A DNA stretch of 64,000 bases. Origin: Streptomyces sp. NBC_00878. Its GTDB lineage: Bacteria; Actinomycetota; Actinomycetes; Streptomycetales; Streptomycetaceae. This document shows, one piece after another, positions 8,455 to 17,184 of this stretch. The stretch is from NCBI RefSeq assembly GCF_026341515.1, contig NZ_JAPEOK010000001.1, forward strand, positions 5,828,001 to 5,892,000, in the 5' to 3' direction. The stretch's first letter is position 1, and the number at the start of each line of letters is the position of its first letter. Under the pieces are notes generated by a model, which saw only the letters and a program-made list of their open reading frames with translations, was not told where the DNA came from and did no database searches. The position numbers and the translations under genes were made by a program.

Positions 8455-8585
8455 AGCGTCACTTCCGTTCCTTACGGGCTGAAAAGTAAGGCTGTGTCAT
8501 CTGTCGAGCGTAGGGCGATCGGACGACTCTTGAGCACGGAACGTGACGACTCGTGTACGTCACGGAATGTCGCCCAACTCGACAT

Positions 8586-8605
8586 ACAAGACAAGACAAG
8601 ACAAG
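8586..8605. repeat. ACAAG pentamer, four tandem copies
   Basis: Copies at 8586, 8591, 8596 and 8601 run directly into the AAGGAC ribosome site of the ATPase gene. The unit is not a multiple of three, so copy changes would alter any upstream reading frame. Confidence 0.8.
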
Positions 8606-8617
8606 GACGGACGAGCC

Positions 8618-9136
8618 GTGCTGACAGGAACGACCATCCCGGGAGACGAGCCACGGCGGAGTGCCGCGCCCGTTGCGGCGGAAACCGTCGCGCTCGCCGA
8701 CACGGCCCGCGAACTCCCCTCATTCGCCGAGCAGTTCGTCTCCTCGCCGCGAGGTGCGCGGCTCGCCCGGCGTCTCGCTGTCCGGTGTATGGAGGAGTGG
8801 GGCCACCCGCCGGCGTCGGAGGCGTCGTGCACGGTCGCCCTCGTCGTCGGCGAACTCGCCGCGAACGCCGTGCAGCACGGCCGGGTCCCCGGGCGTGACT
8901 TCGGCCTCCGGCTCGTCCTCGACGCGGCTGCGGGCCTGGTGCGTATCGAGGTCGCGGACGCCGCTTCCGCGAAGCGGCCGCCCATGGCCCCGCCCTCCTC
9001 GTACCCCGAGGACGAGTCGGGCCGAGGGCTGCTCCTGGTGGATGTCCTGGCCGTGCGCTGGGGGTCCGAGCCTCGTCGACCCGTGGGCAAGACCGTATGG
9101 GCGGAGGTGCCCATCGAGGCATCAACTGTCGTCTAG
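8618..9136 (+). CDS. RsbW-like ATP-binding (GHKL/HATPase) regulatory protein
   Basis: About 172 residues. Anti-sigma-factor-like HATPase domain: the N box is VALVVGELAANAVQHG (Glu/Asn of ELxxNAxxH), and the G boxes are VEVADA-like (RIEVADA) and SGRGLLLVDVLAVRWG. These proteins bind ATP and often a partner regulator. It is transcribed divergently from the XRE/DUF397 pair, completing the WhiJ-type triad. The frame opens at GTG 8543, but GTG 8618 (VLTGTTIPG) has AAGGAC nine bases upstream and matches where the domain begins. The upstream start would translate the ACAAG repeat. Confidence 0.85.
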   Translation: MLTGTTIPGDEPRRSAAPVAAETVALADTARELPSFAEQFVSSPRGARLARRLAVRCMEEWGHPPASEASCTVALVVGELAANAVQHGRVPGRDFGLRLVLDAAAGLVRIEVADAASAKRPPMAPPSSYPEDESGRGLLLVDVLAVRWGSEPRRPVGKTVWAEVPIEASTVV

Positions 9137-9314
9137 CCGCTCTGGCCGCTCTGGCCGGGAAGGTTCGCCGGGTTGGCGGTGGGAGCAGTTGTGTTCACGC
9201 CGACCTGCACTGCTACCTGCGTCGGCGCAACGCCAACGCCCGCCACCCCGCCGCACTCGCCGCACTCGCCGCACCAGCCCCAATTGCGCCGGCATCCCCG
9301 AGTGGGCCCTCGCG

Positions 9315-9962
9315 TCACCTTCGCCAGAACAGGTGGTGCGTCACTCCGCTCGGGCTGGGCACGACCTCCAGGTGGAAGCGGTCGAGCAGCTCATCGGGGG
9401 TCTCCCAGAGTCGTAGTCCGGACCCGAGCTCTACCGGCGAGACCGCCACATGCATGGTGTCGACGAGGTCGGCGTCAAGGAACTCCCGGATGGTGGTGAC
9501 CCCGCCGCCGAGCCGGACGTCCTTGCCCTGCGCCGCCTCCCGTGCCTGTTCGAGGACCGTGGCCGGGTCGCCGTCGACGAAGTGGAACGTGGTGTCGGAG
9601 AGCGTGAACGACGGACGCTTGTGGTGAGTCATGACGAACACCGGGGTACGGAACGGGGGCTCGTCACCCCACCAGCCGCGCCACTCATGGTCGTGCCAGG
9701 GCCCGCGCTGGTGCCCGAACTTGTTGCGGCCCATGATCTCGGCACCGATGTTGCGCTCGTAGTCTCGCGTGAAGTAGTCGTCGAGGCCCCGGCTCCCCCC
9801 GGGATCGGTGCGCATGGGCCAGCTCGCCGTGGCGCCTGCCCACGCGAACAGCTTCTGGGGACTGATGGGAAGGCCGAACGGATTCTCGAAGCTCTGGTTC
9901 TCACCGGCAGCGATGCCGTCGCTCGAGACGACGAAGTTCATGACTCTCAGCAGTTGATCCAC
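9315..9962 (-). CDS. Dihydrofolate reductase / RibD C-terminal-like oxidoreductase
   Basis: 215 residues, RibD_C superfamily: NADPH-binding fold with EIMGRNKFG, VFVMTHHKRPSF, the glycine-rich DVRLGGGVTTIREFL and the terminal SPSGVTHHLFW. Substrate unknown; relatives reduce pterin- or pyrimidine-like compounds and many are stand-alone proteins of unknown role. GTG 9962 (VDQLLRVMNFVVSSDG) is chosen over ATG 9992 because GAGGAA sits five bases before it. It is monocistronic. Confidence 0.85.
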   Translation of the reverse strand: MDQLLRVMNFVVSSDGIAAGENQSFENPFGLPISPQKLFAWAGATASWPMRTDPGGSRGLDDYFTRDYERNIGAEIMGRNKFGHQRGPWHDHEWRGWWGDEPPFRTPVFVMTHHKRPSFTLSDTTFHFVDGDPATVLEQAREAAQGKDVRLGGGVTTIREFLDADLVDTMHVAVSPVELGSGLRLWETPDELLDRFHLEVVPSPSGVTHHLFWRR

Positions 9963-10047
9963 GTGTTTCCTCGTCAGGTCCTGTCGCGTCATCGTGCGGC
10001 GAGGCGCCGCACATCATGATGTCGAACGAGACGTGGCCCTTTCGACA

Positions 10048-10073
10048 GCGCCCCGTAACTTTTTCCAGGGCGC
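10048..10073. terminator. Small hairpin downstream of Uma2 gene
   Basis: GCGCCC (10048-10053) pairs with GGGCGC (10068-10073). On the minus strand the loop reads GGAAAAAGTTACG. Plausible terminator for the Uma2 gene. Confidence 0.45.
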
Positions 10074-10113
10074 GTCGGGAAGCGGACCCGCCGGCGGTGA
10101 GGCCGCGGCTTCG

Positions 10114-10668
10114 TCAGCGGACGTCCGTCTCGGGCTCCGGGCGCGGGAGCTCGTCGAGGTCGAGGGTGAAGGTGCGGCCGTCGGCCAGGGAGATGGGGAG
10201 CTTGCCCGTGCCGTACTTGTGGGTGTGTGCCGCGATGTAGCCGGTGGCGGTCGGCTGGGTGTGAAGGACGACTTCCTGGGCGTAGGGGTCCACGACCAGG
10301 TAGACGGGGATGCCGTAGCGGCCGTACTTCGCGGTGCAGTCGTCGTAGTCCTTGCGTGCGGAGGAGGTCGAGACGACCTCGGAGATCAGCAGGACGTCTT
10401 CGAAGCTGTAGCGCTTGCCCTCCCGGCGGGCATCCTCGCGAAGGATCGCCAGATCGGGGGCGGAGTTCTCGTCGGCGGGGAAGTCGATGTAGACGTCGGA
10501 GGTGACCTTCGAGTGACGGCCGAGGGCGAGAGCGGAGTCGATCTGCATCGACCTGATGGTGCTGGAGTGCTCTTCGCTCTGCGGAGTCATGATCACCTTT
10601 CCGTCGGCCCCGAACAGGACCGTGTACCCCTTGGGGAACTCGGTGTGCACGATCGCGTCGACGCTCAT
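10114..10668 (-). CDS. Uma2 family (DUF820) restriction-endonuclease-fold protein
   Basis: 184 residues. PD-(D/E)XK-fold family very common in Streptomyces and cyanobacteria, function unproven. Visible core: APDLAILRED, then the strand VLLISEVVSTSSARKDYDDCTAKYG, followed by GIPVYLVVDPYAQEV and the C-terminal beta part LPISLADGRTFTLDLDELP. The PDL-x-EVVS-x-KD arrangement supplies the acidic and lysine residues expected of the nuclease site. ATG 10668 has a perfect AAGGAG eight bases upstream. It is divergent from the glycosyltransferase. Confidence 0.87.
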   Translation of the reverse strand: MSVDAIVHTEFPKGYTVLFGADGKVIMTPQSEEHSSTIRSMQIDSALALGRHSKVTSDVYIDFPADENSAPDLAILREDARREGKRYSFEDVLLISEVVSTSSARKDYDDCTAKYGRYGIPVYLVVDPYAQEVVLHTQPTATGYIAAHTHKYGTGKLPISLADGRTFTLDLDELPRPEPETDVR

Positions 10669-10811
10669 GGACGGCTCCTTCCCGTGTGTGGTCAGGATAC
10701 GACGGGCAATGCCGCGTCACCGCGCTCGACCTGGTGGCGGCGGCTCGCCGGAACGGCGGAGAAGTAGGGAAAGCAGAGAAGCGGGGGAATTCGCACTCGC
10801 TCAGCCGCGCG

Positions 10812-10841
10812 TTGCTGGCAAATGGTAGGAATTGCCAGCAA
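10812..10841. promoter_or_regulatory. Perfect 10-bp inverted repeat just upstream of glycosyltransferase start
   Basis: TTGCTGGCAA (10812-10821) and TTGCCAGCAA (10832-10841), with a 10-base spacer, end nine bases before the GTG at 10851. It could be an operator or a leader hairpin controlling ribosome access. Confidence 0.6.
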
Positions 10842-10850
10842 TCTTCGGGT

Positions 10851-12053
10851 GTGACCCAAGTAAGTACCCGCGCACCCGCGCCCCCGCCACCCGTCGTCAC
10901 GGAGACTGCCGCCGGGGGCCGTGCCCGTCCGCATCCGTCCCCGCGGGCGGCGATGGGTACCGTTCTCGGGCTGTTCGTCGCCACCCGGCTGCTGGGCAGC
11001 GCGGCGGTGGCCGTGACCGCCTGGGCGACCGGCGGGCATCCGGTGCTCCTGCTCGGCCGGTCCTGGGACTCCACCTGGTATCTGCGGATCGCCGGCGACG
11101 GCTACGTGGGCAACCTGCGCTTCGGCCACACCGTCCACAGCGACCTGGCGTTCTTCCCGCTCTATCCGGCGCTGCTGCGAGCCGTCACCGAGCTGACCCC
11201 GCTCAGCGGTCCCGCCGCCGGCCTGCTCATCTCGTGGACGGCCGCCGCGGTCGCCGCCTGCGGGATCTACGCGATCGGCGCCCGGCTGCACGACCGCGCC
11301 GTCGCCACCGCCCTGGTCCTCCTGTGGGGCCTGCTGCCCCACTCCGTCGTGCTGTCGATGGCGTACACGGAACCGGTGCTGACCGCCTTCGCCGCCTGGT
11401 CCCTCCACGCAGTCCTCACCGGCCGCTGGGTGTGGGCGGGCGCCCTCGCGGCGGGCGCGGGACTGGCCCGGCCGAACGGCTTCGCCGTGGCGGCGGCCGT
11501 GCTCGCGGCGGCGGCGTACGAGATCTTCAGGCGGCGCGGAAAAGTTTCCCACAGGCTGTGGACGGGCGTGGCGCTCGCACCGCTCGGGTGGACGGCGTAC
11601 GTCCTGTGGGTGGGGCGGCGCCAGGGCGATCTGCTCGGCGGATACTTCGAGGTGCAGCGGCTGTGGGGCTCGCGCTTCGACTTCGGCCTGGGCGCGCTGC
11701 GCTTCGTCAAGCATCTGCTGCTGCACGGCGACCGGCTGGTCTTCCCCATGTCGATGGTGATCGTGGCGGCGGGCCTGCTGCTGTACGGGCTGCTGATCGT
11801 GGACCGCGCGCCCCTGCCGCTGCTGGTCTACGCGGGCGCACTGGTACTCGTCGCGGTCGGCGGCGCCGGCTTCTTCGAGTGCAAGCCGAGGTTCCTGCTG
11901 CCCGCGTTCCCGCTGCTGCTGCCGATGGCGTGCGCGCTGGTGCGGACGGCGAAAGCCCGACCGTGGCACGCGACCCTGGTGGTCGGCGCCCTGGCCGGGC
12001 TCTCGTTCGCGTACGGGGCGTATCTGGTCGTACTCGCCCACAAGCCGCTGTGA
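10851..12053 (+). CDS. Polytopic membrane glycosyltransferase (mannosyltransferase/PIG-V-like)
   Basis: 400 residues, about nine to eleven hydrophobic segments. The first luminal loop carries GRSWDSTWYLRIAGDGY, whose Asp fits the catalytic acidic residue of GT-C enzymes that use polyprenyl-phosphate sugars. SDLAFFPLYPALLRA and MAYTEPVLTAFAAWSLHA are typical of the PIG-V/mannosyltransferase group. It probably adds hexose to an extracytoplasmic lipid or protein acceptor at the membrane; donor and acceptor are unknown. The frame opens at 10686, but that part is not family-like; GTG 10851 is chosen although its ribosome site is poor. The inverted repeat immediately upstream suggests control at this start. 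Confidence 0.8.
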   Translation: MTQVSTRAPAPPPPVVTETAAGGRARPHPSPRAAMGTVLGLFVATRLLGSAAVAVTAWATGGHPVLLLGRSWDSTWYLRIAGDGYVGNLRFGHTVHSDLAFFPLYPALLRAVTELTPLSGPAAGLLISWTAAAVAACGIYAIGARLHDRAVATALVLLWGLLPHSVVLSMAYTEPVLTAFAAWSLHAVLTGRWVWAGALAAGAGLARPNGFAVAAAVLAAAAYEIFRRRGKVSHRLWTGVALAPLGWTAYVLWVGRRQGDLLGGYFEVQRLWGSRFDFGLGALRFVKHLLLHGDRLVFPMSMVIVAAGLLLYGLLIVDRAPLPLLVYAGALVLVAVGGAGFFECKPRFLLPAFPLLLPMACALVRTAKARPWHATLVVGALAGLSFAYGAYLVVLAHKPL

Positions 12054-12117
12054 GCAGCGGCGTGGCCGTGAGCCGCCGCGCAGCTTTGAACAGCAGCGTG
12101 GCCGTGAGCCGCCGCGC
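12053..12117. repeat. Direct repeat of GTGGCCGTGAGCCGCCGCGC
   Basis: Two copies about 39 bp apart directly after the glycosyltransferase stop. Non-coding spacer with no recognised function. Confidence 0.55.
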
Positions 12118-12175
12118 GGCCGTGGCCCGCGGGACTCGTGCTCCGGTGAGGACTAATCGTCCGCTCGGGTGAGGA

Positions 12176-12703
12176 CTACTCGTCCTCTTCGGGCTTCTCG
12201 GCCTCGTCGATCTCCTGCTCCAGGCCGAGCTGCTCGACGAGCCACTTGTCGAACTCGATGGCGGCCCGCACCCAGCTGACCGTGGACGACACGAAGTGCT
12301 CCAGGCTGACGCCGGTGCCGATCAGCATCTGCGCCTCGCCGATCAGGCGGACGGTGCCGTCGTCGTGCGTGTGGCTGTAGACCTTGGGCCACAGTGTGCG
12401 CCGGTTCCAGTCGTCGATCGACTCGAGGAGCTGGGGCTTCTCTTCGATCTGGTGCGGCCGGTCGTAGAACGTCCGCACCGAGAAGACCTGCTGGTCACCC
12501 TCGCCGCGGAACATGAAATACGTGCGGAACTGCTCCCACGGCGCCGCGAGGTCACCCTCGTCGTCGACGACATACTTCAGCTCCATCTGGTCGAGGAGCT
12601 GCTTCACAAGGTCCTGATCAGGGACGACAGGGCCCGCCGGTCCGCCGGGGTTCGGCTCGGGCTGGCCCCCGAAGTTCGGAATCGAGGACGGGTCGATAGA
12701 CAT
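12176..12703 (-). CDS. YbjN domain-containing protein
   Basis: 175 residues. YbjN/sensory-transduction-like fold related to type III secretion chaperones; conserved across actinobacteria, function unclear. Visible: LDQMELKYVVDDEGDLAAPW, FMFRGEGDQQVFSVRTFYDR, and the helical VSLEHFVSSTVSWVRAAIEF. A disordered Pro/Gly-rich N-terminus and an acidic tail (IDEAEKPEEDE) flank the domain. ATG 12703 has AGGAG ten bases upstream. It is transcribed divergently from the spermidine-synthase-like gene. Confidence 0.88.
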   Translation of the reverse strand: MSIDPSSIPNFGGQPEPNPGGPAGPVVPDQDLVKQLLDQMELKYVVDDEGDLAAPWEQFRTYFMFRGEGDQQVFSVRTFYDRPHQIEEKPQLLESIDDWNRRTLWPKVYSHTHDDGTVRLIGEAQMLIGTGVSLEHFVSSTVSWVRAAIEFDKWLVEQLGLEQEIDEAEKPEEDE

Positions 12704-13010
12704 TCGGTGGGTACTCCTGAGGATTGCGCGTGGTTTCCTGACTTCGACCCTAGCTCTGATCGGCGTTCAGTAGTCCGGTGGCCCCAGGAGATTCCTCACG
12801 CCGCCCCGCTCCCGGCGGAAAAAGAGTCCCGCACCGATCCCGCATCGAATCCCATTAGTGCATCCATAGCCATTCCCGCACCGGTTCGTTCGACGGCCGG
12901 ACCGACTGCTCACGCCCCGTGCCCGTCCTGGCCAAAGTATGCGTCGAGGGCTGAGTTTCCACACGTGTGGGTGACAGGACGCAGTTGTTCGGTGACGTAC
13001 CGTTCGCTGG
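12704..13010. promoter_or_regulatory. Divergent intergenic region with CCACACGTGTGG palindrome
   Basis: 307 bp between divergent genes, no ORF of interest. A perfect 12-bp palindrome CCACACGTGTGG lies at 12959-12970, about 40 bp upstream of the plus-strand start. It is a plausible operator. Confidence 0.5.
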
Positions 13011-14846
13011 GTGATCGAGCCGCACGCCCCCGCCCAGCCCGGCACGGCCACGGACCAGCCCGGCACGGAAAGGGACCAGTCCACCAGAGATTCGGATCAG
13101 TCCGGCAGGGAACCGGACCGGTCCGGTACGGAATCGGACGGCTCCGGCGCGGAATCGGACCGGTCCGGTACGGAAACGGTCCCGCCGCCGCGGAGCGGCC
13201 AGGGCCCGGCGCGTCTGCCGGTCAGACCGGCCACCGGGCGGTTCCTCGTCCTCGCCGGTGTCTTCATCTGCGCGGCCTGCGGACTCGTCTACGAACTCGA
13301 ACTCGTCGCCCTCGCCTCGTACTTGATCGGCGACTCGGTCACCCAGGCCTCCGTCGTCCTGTCCGTGATGGTCTTCGCGATGGGCCTCGGCTCGCTCGTC
13401 GCGAAGCGCCTGCGCTGGCGCGCCGCGGCCGGTTTCGGCGCGGTCGAGGCCCTGCTCGCGCTCGTCGGCGGCTCCAGCGCGATGGCCCTGTACGCCGTCT
13501 TCGCCTGGACCGGCGACTGGGGAGGCGCCTGGGAGAGCGGCTCCAGCTACCTCCTCGTCGGCTTCTCCCTCGCCATCGGCCTGCTCATCGGCGCCGAGGT
13601 CCCCCTGCTGATGGAGCTGATCCAGCGCGTCCGCAGACAGGACGCGGGCGGCGCGGTCGCGGACCTGTTCGCCGCGGACTACGTGGGCGCGCTGGTCGGC
13701 GGCCTCGCCTTCCCCTTCCTTCTGCTGCCCCTGCTCGGCCAGTTGACCGCGACGCTGATCACCGGAACCGTCAACGCGGTCGCGGGCGGCGCCCTCGTCC
13801 TCGGCCTGTTCCGGCAGGACCTGACCCGGCGCTGCCGCTGGCTGCTCGTCGTCGCCAACCTCGTCGTGCTCGCGCTGCTCGCCACGGCCGCCGTCCTGGT
13901 GGACGACTTCGAACGGGCCGCGCGGCACGCGGTGTACGGCAAGGACGTCCGCGTGGCGATACACACCGACGTCCAGGAGATCGTCCTCACCGGCGGCACG
14001 GACGGCCGCCCCCTCGCCCTCTACCTCGACGGACGTCTGCGGGTCAGCGCCGGAGACGAGCGCCGCTACCACGAGGCCCTCGTCCACCCCGCGATGAACG
14101 GCCCGCACGCGCGCGTGCTCGTCCTCGGCGGCGGCGACGGGCTCGCCGTACGCGAGGTGCTGCGGCATGACGGCGTACGACGGGTCGACGTCGTCGAACT
14201 CGACACGCGGCTCGTGGAGTTGGCACGCACCGACCGGGCGCTGTCCGAGCTGAACGGACACGTCTACGGGGATCCGAGGGTGCGGGTCGTCGCCGCGGAC
14301 GCGTTCGGCTGGCTGCGGCGGGCTCCGTGGGGCGCGTACGACGTGGTGGTCTCCGATCTGCCGGATCCCGGGATCACATCCAGTACGAAGCTGTACTCGC
14401 AGGAGTTCTACGGGCTGGCCCGAGGCATCCTCGCGAGCGGCGGGCGGCTCGTCGTGCACGCGGGGCCGCTGGCGTCGCGGCCACGGACGTTCTGGACGGT
14501 CGACGCGACGGTACGGGCGGCTGGGCTGCGGACCGCTCCGTACTCGGCGGCCGGAGACGACTCCGGGGGCGGTGGTGACTCTGCGGCCGGTGGCGACTCC
14601 GGGGGTGGTGGTGACGCTGCGACCCGTGGCGATTCAGCGGGCGATGGCGACTCTGCGGCCCGTGGCGATTCTGCGGGCGGTGGTGACTGGGGGTTCGTTC
14701 TCGCCTCCCGTGAGTGGCCGCAGCTGTGCACGCCGTCGGGCGCGCCGTACGTACCGTCCCTGTGCGCGGGCGTGCGGGCCGTGGGAGGCAGGCGGCCCAC
14801 CGACCTCCCGCCGTCCACGCTGGTGCACCCGAGGTATGCGGACTGA
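13011..14846 (+). CDS. Membrane-fused spermidine synthase-like protein
   Basis: 611 residues. The first 60 are Asp/Ser/Gly-rich imperfect repeats. About 75-315 hold seven or so transmembrane helices. The C-terminal half is a polyamine aminopropyltransferase-like Rossmann domain: [44 protein letters not shown] and [10 protein letters not shown]. Such fusions exist throughout actinobacteria; whether they make spermidine is unproven. Residues about 515-555 are six-residue repeats ([18 protein letters not shown] and similar) made by an 18-bp DNA repeat (about 14575-14690) that interrupts the C-terminal part of the enzyme domain before WGFVLAS. GTG 13011 is the only sensible start. It is followed after 130 bp by the CoxG-like gene. 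Confidence 0.85.
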   Translation: MIEPHAPAQPGTATDQPGTERDQSTRDSDQSGREPDRSGTESDGSGAESDRSGTETVPPPRSGQGPARLPVRPATGRFLVLAGVFICAACGLVYELELVALASYLIGDSVTQASVVLSVMVFAMGLGSLVAKRLRWRAAAGFGAVEALLALVGGSSAMALYAVFAWTGDWGGAWESGSSYLLVGFSLAIGLLIGAEVPLLMELIQRVRRQDAGGAVADLFAADYVGALVGGLAFPFLLLPLLGQLTATLITGTVNAVAGGALVLGLFRQDLTRRCRWLLVVANLVVLALLATAAVLVDDFERAARHAVYGKDVRVAIHTDVQEIVLTGGTDGRPLALYLDGRLRVSAGDERRYHEALVHPAMNGPHARVLVLGGGDGLAVREVLRHDGVRRVDVVELDTRLVELARTDRALSELNGHVYGDPRVRVVAADAFGWLRRAPWGAYDVVVSDLPDPGITSSTKLYSQEFYGLARGILASGGRLVVHAGPLASRPRTFWTVDATVRAAGLRTAPYSAAGDDSGGGGDSAAGGDSGGGGDAATRGDSAGDGDSAARGDSAGGGDWGFVLASREWPQLCTPSGAPYVPSLCAGVRAVGGRRPTDLPPSTLVHPRYAD

Positions 14847-14978
14847 CTCCCACCATCTCCCTCCTCTTTGACTCCGATGGGCGCCGATGACTCCGACCGA
14901 GTCGCTCTGCCGACGGATCCGGGGGAATCCCCTCATACACGCGTGCGGTGCGGGCGGTGCTGGGTAGGCTCGGCCGAC

Positions 14979-15995
14979 ATGGAGCATGAGGTGTTCGTTC
15001 CGGTTTCCGTCGAGTCTCTGCGCGAGGCTCTCGCCGATCCCGCGCGGGTGGCCCGGGCCGTGCCCGGACTCCAGCAGGACGCGGGGACACCGCCCGTCTC
15101 CGGCCGCCTGAAGGTACGTGTCGGCGGGCACACCATCACGTATCGCGGGGCGCTCACCGTCTCCCCGCAGGACGACGGAACGTACGCCGTCGAGGCCGAC
15201 GCCACGGAGGCCCGCGGCAGCGGCACGGTGAAACTGGCCCTCACGTTGTCGCTGCGCTCGCGGGAGGACGACCTGAGCGGCTCGACCGTCACCTTCACCG
15301 GTACGGCGTCGGCCGACGGCCGGGTCACGGAGCTCCCGGCGGACGCGGTGAAGTCGGCGACGACGCGCCTGCTGAGCCGGTTCGTGGAGGGGTTGGGATT
15401 GGGGTTGGGGGCGGCGGACGCGGGTGCCTCCGGCGGTGGGACGAGGCCGACGGAGTCGGCCCCCGCGCCCGAGGCGGCGGCCCCGGAGCCGCCCCCGGCC
15501 GAGGAGCCTTCGCCTGCGGAGCAGCCGCCTGCGGCAGAGGAACCTCCAGCCGCAGAGGAAACCCCTGCCGTAGAAGAAACCCCTGCGGCCGAGGAGCCCC
15601 CTGCCGCGGAGGAGCCTCCTGCCGCGGAGGAAACCCCTGCGGCGGAGGAGCCCCCGGCCCAGGAGTCGCCCTCCGAGGAGACCTCTTCGATCCACGAGGC
15701 CGACGTTCCGCCTTCCTCTCCCGTGCCCTTCTCCGAGGGCGACTTCGAGGGCGGTTTCGAGGACGACGCGATCCCGGTGCCGGAGGCTCCCGCCGAGGCG
15801 GCGCACGCCCGGCGCACGATGATCGGCCGCAGTGCGGAGGAGGTGGACCACGCGCCTCCGCGGGGCCGGTACGCCCCGGTCCCCGCGCCCGAGGCGGCGG
15901 GGCCCGGCGCGGCGCTCCGCTGGGCTGCCCCCGCGGCGGCGCTGCTCCTGGCCTCGGCGGTCGTGGTGGGCAGAGCCCTCCGCAAGCGCCGCTAG
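14979..15995 (+). CDS. CoxG/SRPBCC protein with Pro-Glu-Ala linker and C-terminal membrane anchor
   Basis: 338 residues. Residues 1-140 form a carbon monoxide dehydrogenase subunit G-like SRPBCC domain: MEHEVFVPVSVESLREALAD, ARAVPGLQQD, then YAVEADATEARGSGTVKLAL. A 110-residue low-complexity linker follows, built from five-residue steps such as AAEEP and AAEET. The chain ends with one helix (WAAPAAALLLASAVVVGRAL) and RKRR, a tail anchor that leaves the domain cytosolic. In CO dehydrogenase operons CoxG recruits the enzyme to the membrane; no CODH genes are nearby, so the partner is unknown. ATG 14979 is preferred over 14868 because the family domain begins there. Confidence 0.82.
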   Translation: MEHEVFVPVSVESLREALADPARVARAVPGLQQDAGTPPVSGRLKVRVGGHTITYRGALTVSPQDDGTYAVEADATEARGSGTVKLALTLSLRSREDDLSGSTVTFTGTASADGRVTELPADAVKSATTRLLSRFVEGLGLGLGAADAGASGGGTRPTESAPAPEAAAPEPPPAEEPSPAEQPPAAEEPPAAEETPAVEETPAAEEPPAAEEPPAAEETPAAEEPPAQESPSEETSSIHEADVPPSSPVPFSEGDFEGGFEDDAIPVPEAPAEAAHARRTMIGRSAEEVDHAPPRGRYAPVPAPEAAGPGAALRWAAPAAALLLASAVVVGRALRKRR

Positions 15996-16023
15996 ACGCT
16001 CCGCTGTGGCTGGGGGATTTTGG

Positions 16024-16171
16024 GTCGTGCCTCGGCTGCGGGTGGGTGGGGGCTGGTCGCGCAGTTCCCCGCGCCCCTAAAAAGCAGGGGCTGCCCCCCC
16101 CAAAAGCCGAAAGACAGGGGCGCGGGGAACCGCGCGACAAGCCCCCACCGGGCCTGCAGCCGAGGCACGAC
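16024..16171. repeat. 148-bp giant hairpin (repeat family A)
   Basis: Outer perfect 16-bp arms GTCGTGCCTCGGCTGC (16024-16039) and complement (16156-16171). Inner arms of 33 bp run from GTGGGGGCTGGTCGCGCAG (16046-16078) to its near-complement (16116-16148). It lies between two plus-strand genes and probably terminates the CoxG transcript. Confidence 0.8.
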
Positions 16172-16240
16172 CCGAGGCACAACCCGAGCCCCCTAAGCCC
16201 CCCAACCCCACCCCCGCGAAGCGCCGCGTAAGGTTCCCGC

Positions 16241-17062
16241 GTGAGTAACGAAGACATCACGCTGACCGCGGCCGACGCGGAAGTGACCGTCCAGCCGGGC
16301 AACGGCGGACGAATCGGCGGACTGAGGGTCGACGGAGTCGAACTGCTCCGCCAGGGCAAGAAGTTCGGCTGCTTCCCGATGGTCCCCTGGTGCGGCCGCA
16401 CCAGGGACGGCCGCTTCCTGAACGGCGCCACCTCCCACCAACTCCCCCTCAACTCCCCGCCGCACGCCATCCACGGCACCACCCGCGACGCCGCCTGGCG
16501 CACCGCCCGCAAGAGCGAGAGCGAGGCCGTCATCACGTACGACCTCGTCGACCCCTGGCCGTACGCCGGCCGCGTCACCCAGGTCGTCGCCCTGACCGCG
16601 GACACCCTGACGCTGACCATGGCGGTGGAGACGTACGACGACTCGTTCCCGGCGCAGATCGGCTGGCACCCCTGGTTCAACCGCAACCTGGGCGGCGGCG
16701 AGGGCACAAAAGACGGCGGCGAGGGCACAGAAGACGTACGCCTCGACTTCACCGCCGCCTGGCAGGAGGAGCGCGGTGACGACCACCTGCCCACCGGCCG
16801 CCGCGTCGACCCGAAGCCCGGCCCCTGGGACGACTGCTTCGGGATGCCCGACGGCGTCGACGTCACCCTGACCTGGCCCGGACAACTGCAGCTGAGCGTC
16901 ACGAGCCGCGAGCACTGGGTCGTCGTGTACGACGAGCAGGAGGCCGCCGTCTGCGTGGAGCCGCAGACCGGACCGCCCAACGGGCTCAACACCCTGCCCC
17001 GCCTGGTCACCCCCATCGAGCCCCTCGAAGCCGCCACCACCTGGACCTGGCGGCGCCTCTGA
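16241..17062 (+). CDS. Aldose 1-epimerase (galactose mutarotase) family
   Basis: 273 residues, beta-sandwich mutarotase family converting alpha and beta anomers of free sugars in the cytosol. Visible signposts: FPMVPWCGRTRDGRF, the His of HAIHGTTRDAAW, the catalytic-region His of IGWHPWFNRN, and the Glu of CVEPQTGPPNGLN. It is shorter than E. coli GalM, as in the YeaD/other-aldose-1-epimerase subgroup. GTG 16241 gives MSNEDITLTAADAEV. It lies upstream of pyrE, separated by an 11-bp tandem repeat; a functional link is not implied. Confidence 0.88.
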   Translation: MSNEDITLTAADAEVTVQPGNGGRIGGLRVDGVELLRQGKKFGCFPMVPWCGRTRDGRFLNGATSHQLPLNSPPHAIHGTTRDAAWRTARKSESEAVITYDLVDPWPYAGRVTQVVALTADTLTLTMAVETYDDSFPAQIGWHPWFNRNLGGGEGTKDGGEGTEDVRLDFTAAWQEERGDDHLPTGRRVDPKPGPWDDCFGMPDGVDVTLTWPGQLQLSVTSREHWVVVYDEQEAAVCVEPQTGPPNGLNTLPRLVTPIEPLEAATTWTWRRL

Positions 17063-17067
17063 CCGGA

Positions 17068-17155
17068 CGAAGGCGGGACGAGGGCGGGACGAGGGCGGGA
17101 CGGGGGCGGGACGGGGGCGGGACGAGGGCAGGACGAGGGCGGGACGAGGGCGACC
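17068..17155. repeat. 11-bp tandem repeat, eight units
   Basis: Consensus CGAGGGCGGGA, starting at 17068 and repeating exactly every 11 bp to 17155 with few substitutions. It lies between the mutarotase stop and pyrE, about 30 bp upstream of the pyrE start, so it sits in the pyrE promoter or leader. Confidence 0.9.
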
Positions 17156-17184
17156 GACCCGGCGGCGCCTCTAAGCTGACCCGC

